Shown here: positions 9,422 through 20,213 of the stretch, one piece after another
Numbering within the stretch: position 1 is the first letter of the stretch
How the letters are laid out: each line of letters begins with the position of its first letter
DNA from: Trichoderma breve
Lineage: Eukaryota; Ascomycota; Sordariomycetes; Hypocreales; Hypocreaceae
Direction: 5' to 3'
NCBI RefSeq assembly: GCF_028502605.1
Contig: NC_079233.1
Span: forward strand, 2,914,001 to 2,978,000
DNA: 64,000 nt
Translations under genes and position numbers: made by a program
The notes under the pieces: model-generated
What the model was told of the DNA's origin: nothing
The model's database searches: none
The model's input: the letters and a program-made list of their open reading frames with translations, nothing else

Positions 9422-12333
9422 ATGGCTTCAAGACCCGAATTGAAGGTACGTCTTAGACCCCTCTAGCAATTACTACAGACCGTGAAGTGCCGAATCTGAC
9501 ATTGGAAACTCCAGGTCGACGACGAGGGCGGCTTCATCCGCTTCTTCAAGTCTCTCCCAGATCTCGGTGAAGATGCCGTGCGGATATTCGACCGAGGCGA
9601 TTGGTACACCGCCCATGGCAACGATGCCATGTTCATTGCCAAAACTGTACGACACCCACTCTCCCGTTGCTCTTCTTTTTGATCAATTTACCTCTAACGT
9701 TGCCAATCCAGGTCTACAAAACAACGTCTGTTGTCCGACAACTTGGCAAGAATGACCACACGGGCCTCCCCTCCGTCACATTAACCACGACCGTCTTCCG
9801 GCAGTTCCTCCGTGAGGCGCTCTTCAAGCTGGGCAAGAGAATCGAGATCTGGCAGAGCTCCAGCGGTCGGATGAACTGGAAATGCATCAAGCAGGCGTCC
9901 CCCGGAAACCTTCAAGATGTCGAAGACGAGCTAGGTGGCCAGATTGATTCGGCGCCCATGATTATGGCTGTCAAGATATCCGCAAAGGCTTCCGAGGCGC
10001 GTGGCGTCGGTGTCTGCTTTGCTGACGCCAGTGTGCGAGAGCTCGGCGTCAGCGAATTCCTCGATAATGATCTCTACTCCAACTTTGAGGCTCTTCTTAT
10101 TCAGCTTGGTGTCCGAGAGTGTCTCATCCAATACGAGAAAGGCGATAGAGAGAAGGAGAAAGACCCCGAACTGGCAAAGATACGGCAAATCATCAACAAC
10201 TGCGGTGTCGCTCTAGCGGAGCGGCCAGCTGGTGATTTTGCCATCAAAGACATCGAACAAGATCTGGCCCGCCTCTTGAAAGACGAAAAATCAGTTGCCA
10301 TGCTACCACAGACAGACCTTAAGCTGGCCATGGGTTCTGCAGCATGTCTGATTAAATACATTGGCGCCCTACAAGATGTCTCAAACTTTGGCCAGTATCA
10401 GCTCTACCAGCACGATTTGGCACAGTATATGAAGCTCGATGCAGCAGCCCTCAAGGCCCTCAATCTCATGCCCGGCCCACGAGACGGCTCAAAGACTATG
10501 AGCATCTACGGTGTGCTCAACCACTGCAAGACCCCTGTAGGCAGCCGCCTTTTGGCGCAGTGGCTGAAGCAGCCGTTGATGAGCAAGGATGAAATTGAAA
10601 GGCGACAGCAGCTCGTAGAGGCGTTCTATACCGACACTGAACTTCGCCAAACCATGCAGGAAGAGCACCTGCGCTCTGTACCCGACCTGTACCGCTTATC
10701 GAAGAAGTTCCAGCGCGGCAAGGCCAATCTAGAGGATGTCGTCCGCGCTTATCAAGTTGTCATCCGTCTCCCAGGCTTCATTGGCACCTTGGAAGGAATC
10801 ATGGACGAGGCTTACAAGGATCCTCTTGACGATGCATACACTAACAAACTCCGAGAGCTGTCCGATAGTCTCGGCAAGCTGCAGGAGATGGTTGAGCAAA
10901 CAGTCGACCTGGATGCCCTAGATCGGCACGAATACATTATCAAGCCAGAGTATGACCAGAGCCTGCGTATTATCCGCAAGAAGCTCGATCAGCTCGACCG
11001 TGACATCAGACAGGAATTCCACAGCGCCGCACGCGACCTGGACCAAGAAGCCGACAAGAAGATTTTCCTCGAGGCAAACCACAAGGTCCACGGCGTGTGC
11101 ATGCGCCTGACGAGACAAGAAGCTGGCTGCATCCGTGGCAAATCAAAGTATCAGGAGTGCTCCACCCAGAAGAACGGCGTCTACTTTACAACAAAGCAGC
11201 TGCAGGCCTATCGTCGTGAGCATGACCAGCTGTCAGCAAACTACAACCGCACCCAGAGCAGCTTGGTAAACGAGGTCGTCCAGGTAGCGTCCTCGTATTG
11301 CCCCGTCTTGGAGCGTCTTGCTGGTGTGCTGGCCCATCTGGATGTCATTGTCTCGCTCTCTCACGCCGCTGTGCACGCTCCTGAGGCTTACGTCCGACCC
11401 AAGATGCACACCAGAGGCGAAGGTCAGACAAAGCTCACTGGTGCTCGTCACCCTTGCATGGAACTCCAGGACGATGTCCAGTTCATCACCAACGACGTGG
11501 ATCTTACCCGTGACAAGTCGTCGTTCCTCATCATCACCGGACCCAACATGGGTGGTAAATCTACTTACATCCGTCAAGCCGGTGTCATTGCCCTCATGGC
11601 TCAAGTTGGCTCTTTTGTGCCCTGTTCAGAGGCCGAGCTCACCATTTTCGATTCCATCCTCGCCCGTGTTGGTGCCTCCGATTCTCAACTCAAGGGAGTC
11701 TCAACTTTCATGGCCGAGATGCTTGAGACGGCCAATATCCTCAAGTCAGCCACAGCCGAGTCCCTCATCATCATTGACGAGCTCGGTCGCGGTACTTCGA
11801 CCTACGACGGCTTCGGTCTTGCCTGGGCCATCTCCGAGCATATTGTCAAGGAGATTGGTTGCTTTGCCATGTTTGCAACCCACTTCCACGAGCTCACTGC
11901 CCTAGCCGACCAGTACCCTCAAGTCAAGAACATGCACGTCACAGCGCACATTAGCGGCACCAATGGTGATATCAACGCCAAACGAGAGGTTACGTTGCTG
12001 TACAAGGTTGAGCCTGGCATCTGCGATCAGAGTTTCGGTATCCACGTCGCCGAACTTGTGCGCTTCCCTGACAAGGTCGTCCGCATGGCCAAGCGCAAGG
12101 CAGACGAGCTCGAGGACTTCACTACCAAGCATGAAGATCTTGGCGTGAGCTACAGCACTGAGGATGTCGAACAGGGCAGTGCAATGCTCAAGAAAGTGCT
12201 GGTTGAATGGAAAGAGGCTGTGCAGAACGGAGAGCTCAGCAAGGAGGAACAGGTGGCCAAGCTAAAGGAGTTAGTGGCAGCAGACGAGAAGTTGCTTGCT
12301 AACCCCTTCTTTCAATCCGTCAAGGCGCTATGA
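9422..12333 (+). CDS. MSH2: DNA mismatch repair protein Msh2
   Basis: MutS homologue common to MutS-alpha and MutS-beta; it pairs with Msh6 or Msh3 to recognise mismatches and insertion loops in the nucleus. Three exons (9422-9445, 9515-9646, 9712-12333) give 925 aa, close to the usual fungal length. The start comes from an 8-codon first exon (MASRPELK) whose splice restores the conserved FIRFFKSLP region. Seen in order: mismatch-recognition, connector, and lever/clamp domains, then a C-terminal ABC ATPase with Walker A GPNMGGKS (from residue 662), Walker B LIIIDELGRGTS (Asp741-Glu742), and the ATHFHEL switch. The C-terminal helix-turn-helix dimerisation region is present. All key residues look intact. 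Confidence 0.98.
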
Positions 12334-13003
12334 ACAAAACACATGGATGGGGGGCGAAAATCAACGTCCATTTTACTCAAAGACATTTAGTGTAATGGCC
12401 TCGCATTTGATAGCGCCAGGAGTTGGGATTGACTGCATTTATTTGGGAAACAAACAGATCCTATATCATTTGGAAGGATATGCATATAATAGCACTAAAG
12501 AGCGCCGTTATTTAAGGGGCATGACGAGACTCGCGATTTTACAAGATAGAAAGCTTTCTACACCCTGTGTATTCCATATGTCAGCAAACTGTTCGTGACA
12601 TGCAACCAGTATGAAACAATGAAAAGTAGAAAAGATTCCATCAGACAATACAATGTAGATATGGTGTTAATGTAATCACTGATATCATAAACAGCCTCTG
12701 AAAAGATTTCATCATGGAAAAGAAGAAAACAAACGCAAAATTCCTGAAGAAAGAAATAGAAAAAAGATAAAAAACGTACCTTTTGTCAAGTTGAGTCGTC
12801 ATGACACCGGCAGCCCAGATCCAAAAACATGCAGTAATGGCAATGGCAATGGCGACGTGGAAAACAAAAAAAAAATCCGATTATCTAGCATCGCATCTCT
12901 TCCGCACTGGAATGCGATGGATATATGTACAAGCTGCCGCAGAACTCACCTCAAAAATCTCTGGCAGCTGGCTTTAAATTCTTTCATTTTTTTTGATATC
13001 ATT
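12334..13003. other. Intergenic, convergent 3' ends of MSH2 and a complex I gene
   Basis: 670 bp with A-rich runs and short meaningless ORFs. It should hold the two 3' UTRs; nothing else is supported. Confidence 0.6.
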
Positions 13004-13822
13004 TTATTGGCTGCCCTCAGCGGTGGCGCTCACAGGGTTAACTTCGAAGCCGTACTTCTCCTTGATGCGCTCTCGTCTCCGCTCCTCATATCCAGGAGGA
13101 CGGATGCCTGTGTTTAGATGTCAGTTTACCAAATATCTGATGTAGGGATGTTGTAGTGCCAAGGCTTACCTCGTCCCTCGCCCAGTTCGGCAACAGTCTG
13201 CTCAACGGGCAGACGGGTTGTCCGTCGAATAGTCTCCTTGCGCTCAAACTCATCCTCCTCCTTGTAGAAGCTGTCCAGCTTTCCTCCGGTGACGTGGAAA
13301 AGGCCCTGGGCAGTGCCAACGAAAGCACCAAGGGCCAGCACGATGGGTGTGCGTCGGACTGTGGTAGAGTCAGCATGCGCTACCACCGGAAATCATGTAG
13401 AGTTATAGAAGGCGTCCTTACAAGGAAGTCCGAGAACACTGCCGCACATGAAACCTCCAAAGGCGGCGGCCCAAGCATCATCCTTCTCCCGCAGGTTCAT
13501 CATCGTCCGGGAGAAGAAGGCATAGGCACCGGGACCGGCAGCTAGAAACCACAAACAGCACACCCGTCAGCCAAAATTTCTCTCTCATAATTGTATTTTG
13601 CGCAAAGATACAGCCCAATTGGAGCCATATCGTCGCAGAGACTCAGTTCGTACCGCAAATGCCAATGATGGGAGCTCCCCGCGTAAAGACGCTCATAGCG
13701 CCGACGTTGCGCTTCGACAGGGCATTCTGGATGGCGGCAATGAAGAAGCCGCTGCCCAGGCCGACCAATGAAGTCTTGGCCGTCTCGTCAAGGACGTCAT
13801 GCGGCACATACGGCTTCGCCAT
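13004..13822 (-). CDS. Mitochondrial complex I accessory subunit, NDUFA11/B14.7-like (21.3 kDa type)
   Basis: Small membrane subunit of NADH:ubiquinone oxidoreductase in the inner mitochondrial membrane. Four exons (13822-13654, 13541-13422, 13358-13170, 13107-13004) give 193 aa. The spliced protein begins MAKPYVPHDVLDET and then shows Gly-rich, Tim17-like hydrophobic helices (SLVGLGSGFFIAAIQNAL; GAYAFF; AAAFGGFMCGSVLGLPF; PIVLALGAFVGTAQGLF). A charged C-terminal tail around YEERRRERIKEKYGFEV follows. Length and topology match the fungal 21.3 kDa subunit. A Tim17-family relative is the alternative reading. It is divergent from TRM10. Confidence 0.85.
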
Positions 13823-14414
13823 GGCGATTGTGGAATTGCGTATCTTCGCCCGTGATGGGATTGAAAAGAGAGGAGGAGCTGTTTTGGCCTTGCTTGAGGC
13901 CTTGGGATGCCGAGAACTGCGCATCACGTGATGACCATTGTCATCAATTGGGGTGTCGTGATTGGACAAGAAAGAATTTTGGGCTGTCCCGGATTTTGGG
14001 CGGTAGGTACAGAGGTACTTGTTTCGGCCCCACCAGCCCACCAAGAGATTTGGGGTGCAAAAGATTGCTCCATAGAAAAAAGAGAGTGTAAGGCTTGTGA
14101 AAATTCCATGATATTGGCGAACAAGGGCATTCTAGCGGCATTGAAGTGATCAATTGTGAATACCAATAGCTTCATACAATCCAGAAGCTTCCTAGAGTCA
14201 CATAATCCTCAAAACTAGCTGGTACTGCTCCTGTGCGACTCACCTTCACATGAAGAGTCACCAGCAGATGTGATCTCATCTACACGACAAGCAGTTCAAT
14301 CTCAAAGTCAACCCAGCTCCAATTGAACTCTTCACGACGGATCGAATATTCATTTCTCATAAACTCATACAAAATCTATCACTCAATCTATACAACACAT
14401 ACATCATCGCGGAA
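13823..14414. promoter_or_regulatory. Divergent promoter region, complex I subunit and TRM10
   Basis: 592 bp between two start codons, with no coding potential beyond shadow ORFs. No motif that I would name. Confidence 0.5.
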
Positions 14415-15578
14415 ATGAGTTCAATCGAGACCACTGAGGCCTCAACCTCAGCCTCAGCACAACCTCCCTCAGAACCAACAGAGACACCACAAGAACAAGC
14501 TCCCATGTCCAAAAACGCCCTCAAGCGCCTCCGCAGGCAAGAAGAATGGGAAGCCGGCAAAGACGACCGCCGCAAGCGCCGCAAGGAAAAGCGCCACGAG
14601 CGCAAATCCCGCGTCCGCTCCGAGCGCGCCGCCCTCATCGCCCAGGGCGTCGACCCTCTGGAGCTGCAGAAGAAGAAGACTCCCTCTACCCTGACCCCAG
14701 TGGGCATCATCATCGACTGCGACTTTGAAGAGTACATGATGGACAAGGAGCGCGTCTCGCTGTCCAGCCAGGTCACGAGAGCGTACTCCGACAACAGGCA
14801 GGCAAGGTACCGCTCGCATCTCTGGGTCGCGGGTTTTAACAAGGGGATTGCGAAGCGTTTTCATGAGGTGCTTGGTGGTGTGCACAAGAACTGGAAGGGC
14901 GTCTGGTTTCATGACGGTGACTTCACCAGTTGCGCGGCAAAGGTTCGTGAGCGCATGAACGCCGCCGACGGTAGCGGAGGTGAAATGATTGAGTCGCTAC
15001 AGCGCAGTCTCGACGAGCCTTCGACATGGACTCGTGATGAAACCGATCCTTTTCCTATTGATAGTCCGGAGCCGCCTCTGGATGCGGCGAACAAGGATAT
15101 TGTGTACTTGTCATCTGATTCCCCTTACACACTCGAGCGCTTGGAGCCAAACACATGCTATGTTGTGGGTGGCCTGGTCGACAAGAACCGTGAGAAGGGC
15201 CTTTGTTATAGACGTGCGCGGGAGTTGGGTATTCGAACGGCAAGACTGCCGATTGGTCAATTCATGGTGATGCAGAGCCGGCAAGTCCTGGCGACGAACC
15301 ATGTTGTTGAGATTATGCTCAAGTGGTTGGAGTGCGGCGACTGGGGCCAGGCGTTTTTGAGCGTGATCCCAAAGAGAAAGGGTGGAAGATTAAGAAGTGA
15401 AGATGTTGGTGATGGTGAAGAGGTTGAGGAAGGGGGGCAGGAAGAGGATGATGAGGATGATGAAGACGAGGAGGCGGAGGCATCCGAAACCAAAGCACAA
15501 GATGCTTCAACAGCTGAAGTATCGGCTGATGCTGCAGATGAAGGCCACGCTGAACAAGTTAAAGAGACATCATCATAG
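14415..15578 (+). CDS. TRM10: tRNA (guanine-9-N1)-methyltransferase Trm10
   Basis: SPOUT-class enzyme that methylates G9 of tRNAs with S-adenosylmethionine. Single exon, 387 aa. Seen: a Lys/Arg-rich N-terminal helix (KNALKRLRRQEEW, DDRRKRRKEKRHERKSR) typical of tRNA binding in this family. The SPOUT fold begins at VGIIIDCDFEEYM, has GGLVDKNREKGLC with the conserved Asp, and ends in TNHVVEIMLKWLECGDW. The last ~60 residues are very acidic (runs of E/D), an extension common in fungal forms. Its stop codon is 136 bp from that of convergent PRI1. Confidence 0.96.
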   Translation: MSSIETTEASTSASAQPPSEPTETPQEQAPMSKNALKRLRRQEEWEAGKDDRRKRRKEKRHERKSRVRSERAALIAQGVDPLELQKKKTPSTLTPVGIIIDCDFEEYMMDKERVSLSSQVTRAYSDNRQARYRSHLWVAGFNKGIAKRFHEVLGGVHKNWKGVWFHDGDFTSCAAKVRERMNAADGSGGEMIESLQRSLDEPSTWTRDETDPFPIDSPEPPLDAANKDIVYLSSDSPYTLERLEPNTCYVVGGLVDKNREKGLCYRRARELGIRTARLPIGQFMVMQSRQVLATNHVVEIMLKWLECGDWGQAFLSVIPKRKGGRLRSEDVGDGEEVEEGGQEEDDEDDEDEEAEASETKAQDASTAEVSADAADEGHAEQVKETSS

Positions 15579-15714
15579 ACGTAATCGCTGTATATAGCCC
15601 CTTGACCAATACCAAGCCGAGATTCATACCCAAAACCTGCGGCACTAAATTATATATCCCACCGCTATATGCAACCTAGTGACAATCCATTGACGCTTCA
15701 TCTCATTATGATAT

Positions 15715-17474
15715 CTAAAAATCCATTGAATCATCCTCACGCTCTCTCTTTACTTTTGCAATTCCTTCATCCTTGATGAGAGCCGACACAAATGATCTGA
15801 ACTGCTCAACATATGGCTTGAGGCTGGTCTTTTCCCAGTCGGCAATAGTAGCCTTGGACTTGTCATCTTCTTCACCGTCCTCTCCACCCTTCCAAGAATC
15901 AATTTCCGCAAGCAAGCTCTGTACCGTAGGTACACCAAGAGGATCAAAGTCCTCTAGAGCTTTGGTATCAATGGGCACACAGACCCGTCCCGTGCCTGGA
16001 TGCACCACAAAGGGGCTTTTGAGCAAATGGTTCAATTTCTTGCTGACTTCGATATCAAGGCGAGGATAGGTATACTCCAGTACAATATCCTGCTTAGCTT
16101 CTAGTAATGCCTTGGCATCCAAGTGCTTGCTTGCACCAGTCTTGGCCACGGCATCAATGTCAGCCCATTTTGAAATTGATGATCGTCCTGGAGCAGCTTC
16201 CCATTTGCGGCGTAGTGAGTCGTTTAGAGTTCGATCGGGGAGAAGTTGCAATAGCTTCTGAGCTTGTTCATCTGTTGCCCAAGGATCCTGCTCAGCCAGT
16301 ACATCTTCTTGGAAGTGCGTCTTGAGAATGTCGAGACTCCGACTAAAGAGCATGTTAGCATCACTGCTGCCATTTGTACATCTACCAAAAGCGCAAAATC
16401 GTCACTCACCTGAGGTGTGGGTGTAGTGGTCTCTTGACGTTGACCTTTTTGCCACTCTGCGAGCCACCCTTGATTACTTCCAGGTAGTTTGCTATGGCCC
16501 TGCGCTTCTGGTCATCCATCGACCTGGCCTTCTTGTCGCACACCCAAGCGTGGGCACCTCTTCGTCCGGAGTACACCCACATGATGTGGTTGAAGCCAAA
16601 GTCGTCTCTCAGAGCCACATCAACAACCTTAATGGCCATGGTCATGAATTGCCAGCACTTGTTGCAAATGGTGGCCTTGTCACAGCATGTTCGGATGTCG
16701 TCGTAATCAGTCAAATCGATATCGAAGCAGAGCTCCTTTGACAAGGGCTTGAATGCAGAAGAGTTGCGCAGAGTCTTTCGATCTCGAGGGTTTGTTGAAT
16801 AGACGGGGCCGATTTCGAAACGAGAGGGCATGAGGCGGAGGACGTCTTTCCGCAGTCTAGACATAATGTGAGCACAGCTGGCCTAGTTATGTGATTCGGC
16901 CGATGTGGGCTTACAGATCTGCCGTTGCAAAAGACTGGTACCGCAGATATGCGTCGTTTTGCAGAGTAAAAGCAAACTCGCGATTGCCAAAGTCATTCGT
17001 AGGCATCGGGCTGTGGTTCAACCACTGGAAAAGCTGTCGCCAGGGGAAGAGTCGCTGGTAGAAACTGCGCATGACCTCTGGATCCGAAGCCGGAATATTT
17101 CTATGCATTGAGCAGTCAGTGGCCTGCTACTTCTCGAGAAGAGCTGTTGAGTCGACTGAGAGCACATACGAGGGTGAAGCTGCCCGTACGGGTGAGCTGA
17201 CGCCTTCACGCTTAACGGGCGCCGAGCTCGGAAACTCGTCGTCGGAGTCGTCATCTGCGAATAGTTCGTCCAACTTGACCTCCTTTTTTGATTCCTCCGC
17301 TTGGCCTGCGGGCGGTGCCTCTGCCTCGTTCATATCAATATCGACGTCGTCATCTGCCATTGCTGCGGCTGTCTCTGCTGGAGCAAGGTTGGTGGGAATT
17401 CCTGGTTCGCCGTCTGGTTGTTCGTCCTTGACAGCAGCGGCGTTGCTTGAATTGGGAGAGAGCGAGTGTGGCAT
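15715..17474 (-). CDS. PRI1: DNA primase small (catalytic) subunit
   Basis: Archaeo-eukaryotic primase that makes RNA primers for DNA polymerase alpha. Four exons (17474-17170, 17100-16915, 16856-16410, 16342-15715), all joined in phase 2, give 521 aa. Seen: catalytic acidic motif FDIDLTDYDD (Asp ~209 and ~211), a zinc-knuckle-like cysteine set CCDKATICNKC (~221-231), the SGRRGAHAWVCD nucleotide-binding region, and a C-terminal segment ending SMDF. About 95 residues of acidic, disordered N-terminal extension precede the core; the first ATG giving this frame is at 17474. A perfect palindrome of two ACGCGT boxes lies 162 bp upstream. Confidence 0.95.
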
Positions 17475-17635
17475 TGCTTCTCTTTTTTGTGTAAGAAAAC
17501 TTGGAAGACGATTGGATCTGAGCTGATTGGCTGTCGGCTTGACGCTTCGACGGAAAATCAGGTCGGGATACTTGATCTGGCGAACAAGGCCCAAAACCCT
17601 TGCGCGGGGAGATGCTCAATTGGATTGATTGGAAA

Positions 17636-17651
17636 ACGCGTCTAGACGCGT
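17636..17651. promoter_or_regulatory. Palindromic double MCB-like site upstream of PRI1
   Basis: ACGCGTCTAGACGCGT is a perfect 16-bp palindrome made of two ACGCGT hexamers 10 bp apart, 162 bp upstream of the PRI1 start. ACGCGT is the MBF (Mbp1/Swi6 type) recognition core at G1/S-regulated replication genes in yeasts. Binding here is inferred. Confidence 0.65.
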
Positions 17652-17970
17652 AAATTGAAACTGCCACTGGACAGCTAAAGTGCACGGTGTGAATACTGTG
17701 AAATCACTGTGTTGGGGACGGTACGTGTAAAGTGAGGTACTGCTGTCAGCTTATAGGGCCCTTTAGAGGCACACGCCTTCTGAAGCTGCCCGTCTAAGAG
17801 GATGGGCTGGCTATTCAGCACTCAAAATTTGCTATCCAGCGTCCTGTCTCTCAAATTGAAAGCAATATGTAATGATGATATCAGATGCTTGATGAATATA
17901 GCTATAATAAAATAACTGGAAGAAAGCAGTGACAGTAGGAGACTCAAGGAACTGGTTATCAATAACTTCT

Positions 17971-18001
17971 AAAGCTCCCTCGAAGCTCCCTCAAAGCTCT
18001 C
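17971..18001. repeat. Short degenerate tandem repeat (AAGCTCCCTC)
   Basis: Two copies of AAGCTCCCTC and a shorter AAGCTCTC follow each other with 1-2 bp between. Small, with no known role. Confidence 0.5.
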
Positions 18002-19037
18002 CTAACAGAAATTAATTGGCCGAGTATAGAGCTTCAATGATTAATCATCAAACTATCCTTCAGCTCCAGACCCAAGAACACACACTCAACTGGCATGTAT
18101 GAATTCTCGATTCCTACATGCAAACTGCTCTAAAAAGAGCTCCAACTTCTTTACCCGCACATGAACAGAATAGAGTTTGGCCCAACCCTCCGGATCGTCT
18201 CCGAATCAGAATACCTAAATTACCCCATCTGGCAAAGATCTTCCACTCAGCTTCAATGCATCCCCAAAACCAAGGGGTCTCGAAAGTTCCGAAAACCAGA
18301 AGGGCGAAAAGCAGTCACCTTGTCATCTTTCTTTTCTTACCATTCCTTCATCAGCCAGAGTTTTGTCAGAGCTTTAGGATAATGGGCGCAAGCACTATTG
18401 GCTTGCCGTGTTTGCAATCATAACTCACTCCCTCCTCTCATGCCCTCTTGTTGTCAAACATCAAAAACAGGGAAACCAAAACAAAACATCAACGTAAAAC
18501 AACCACCCTCGTATCGCTCTCGTGTAAGTGCTACAGCATCAAAACGTCCTCCCCCTGTATCACAAAAACGCCGCCCGCCCACTCGCCGCATCGATCTTCC
18601 TCCCAGGCGAGGTAGCATCAAACAAGAAAAGGGCTGCCGGCATCAAGGCACAACATCCAAAATTGATTGCCGCATGAACAACTCGCTCCCAGGGCTTACG
18701 CGAGGTACACTCTAACCTTGCTTTTTTTCGCCACATGATAACCCCAAGGTAGTAATAATAGGCACCCGGATAGACTGATTACTTAGTGCGTGCCTGGCAA
18801 GGCCAAGGCATTGATGTGTAGCAAACAAATTCAATCCCGGCTGACATCCAGCGCCCCCAGTCTCTCTCGGTATAAGTGGCTCACCTCCGCCTCTCTCGCA
18901 TGAATTGATAGGCATTGATCTTCTTCTTCCTTCCCCGCCAATAATCCATACAAAACAAAAACATATATATAAGCCTTTGCAAATCCCTTCCCACGCTTAC
19001 ACTTCTATTCATCGCCAAAAAATTCTCCCGTTATCCC

Positions 19038-19148
19038 ATGTCGCCGTCATCCCCCGCTTCCCGCTCCCAAGAATCCCCCGTCTCCATCTATTCCCCCGGT
19101 CCAGACCACTATGGAACCTCCCTTCCCCCCAAGTGCCGTCGGATCTAA
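19038..19148 (+). CDS. Possible short ORF downstream of a TATA-like box
   Basis: A 36-codon ORF starting MSPSSPASRSQESP, with a Pro/Ser-rich product of no recognisable family. A TATATATAAG box at 18964-18973 and a pyrimidine-rich leader precede it on the same strand, which is how a fungal core promoter looks. It could be a small transcript, a leader ORF or chance. Confidence 0.15.
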   Translation: MSPSSPASRSQESPVSIYSPGPDHYGTSLPPKCRRI

Positions 19149-20213
19149 CGGCTGCAGGCATCCCAAGGTGTGATTTTTTTTCCTTCCTACAATCCTTGGC
19201 ATTATTTTTCCTCTCTTCTTCTTTGTCGTTCCTCCCGGTGACGTCGTACGTTCCCTTGTTCCGTGTATAGTGGTGGCCCGGAGTTGGTGCTCCGCTAACA
19301 TGCCCATCCCCCCCGGCCTCTCGTCTATACATAAGGTAATGTGACGTCGTGCTGGAGATGCGCAATCGGATCTCGCCCCGGCCCATTTCTTTCCTCCGCT
19401 CGCTCGCAGGGGGAGTGAAGAAAAAAAATATAAAGTGTTAATGCCGCGAACGGCCTCCCATCTGTCATACCGACTTCTTGGATCCGGACCCCGTAATTCC
19501 GTGCCTGGGAGGCATTTAGTCAGTACATGTTTACATCTCTTACTTGACTCACACTTCGACTTCCTTTCTTACACATACAAGGGCGGTCATCCATCACTTT
19601 ATTTACAAAATGGTGAGCTTGTCAAGTTGTTTCCTCGTGCAAATAGATCGTATGATTAACAACTCTCTGTCATGAAATAGTTGCCAATCCAGGCTCCCTA
19701 GTGCTTTGGGCTTTTCAGCACCAGCACGGCTTCATCACAGAAAAAGGAGGCCTTGTCCAGCCCATTCTCCTCATAAACCCATGACCTAGTCAAAGCATAC
19801 ATCATCACAACTCCGATTTTCGTTCATTCAAAAAAAGAAACATGAGAACAAAATATAGCGTTTCCTTCTCCTTTAGGAAACATTGCCACAAAATGCCCCG
19901 ACAAAAATATCCAACCGGTACGCAAAATCATCATCCCAACCAGAAATCCCAGGACAACAGGAGGCATCCATCTATGAGGATGGAGGATAAAAAACAAAAA
20001 TAAGAAAAAGGCTCCTCCAAAAAGGCTCCTCCTTGGGTTTAAAACAAGTTACAACGCCGATAACAAAGTGTCTCCATGCAATGAGTCGACAAGAGGGGGG
20101 GAGGGTGATGGCTGAAAGCGGAAAGCGGTAGGGGATTGAGGAGACGGAAAAGACAAAAATGGTCCATCCAACAGAGCATCTTTGATGCGCAGAATTAATC
20201 ATCAGCCTTGGCG

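Larger units (their letters stand above)
17652..20213. other. Gene-free region between PRI1 and SKN7
   Basis: About 2.6 kb. The left part is the PRI1 upstream region. The stretch 18.9-19.7 kb is CT-rich with a TATA-like box and a 36-codon ORF (listed separately). The last ~0.5 kb should include the SKN7 3' UTR. I see no conserved protein, tRNA or transposon. Confidence 0.5.

Noticed and set aside
11318..11905. 195-codon open frame inside MSH2
   Set aside because: Same-strand alternate frame of the MSH2 ATPase region, with a Ser/Pro-rich product typical of shifted reading.
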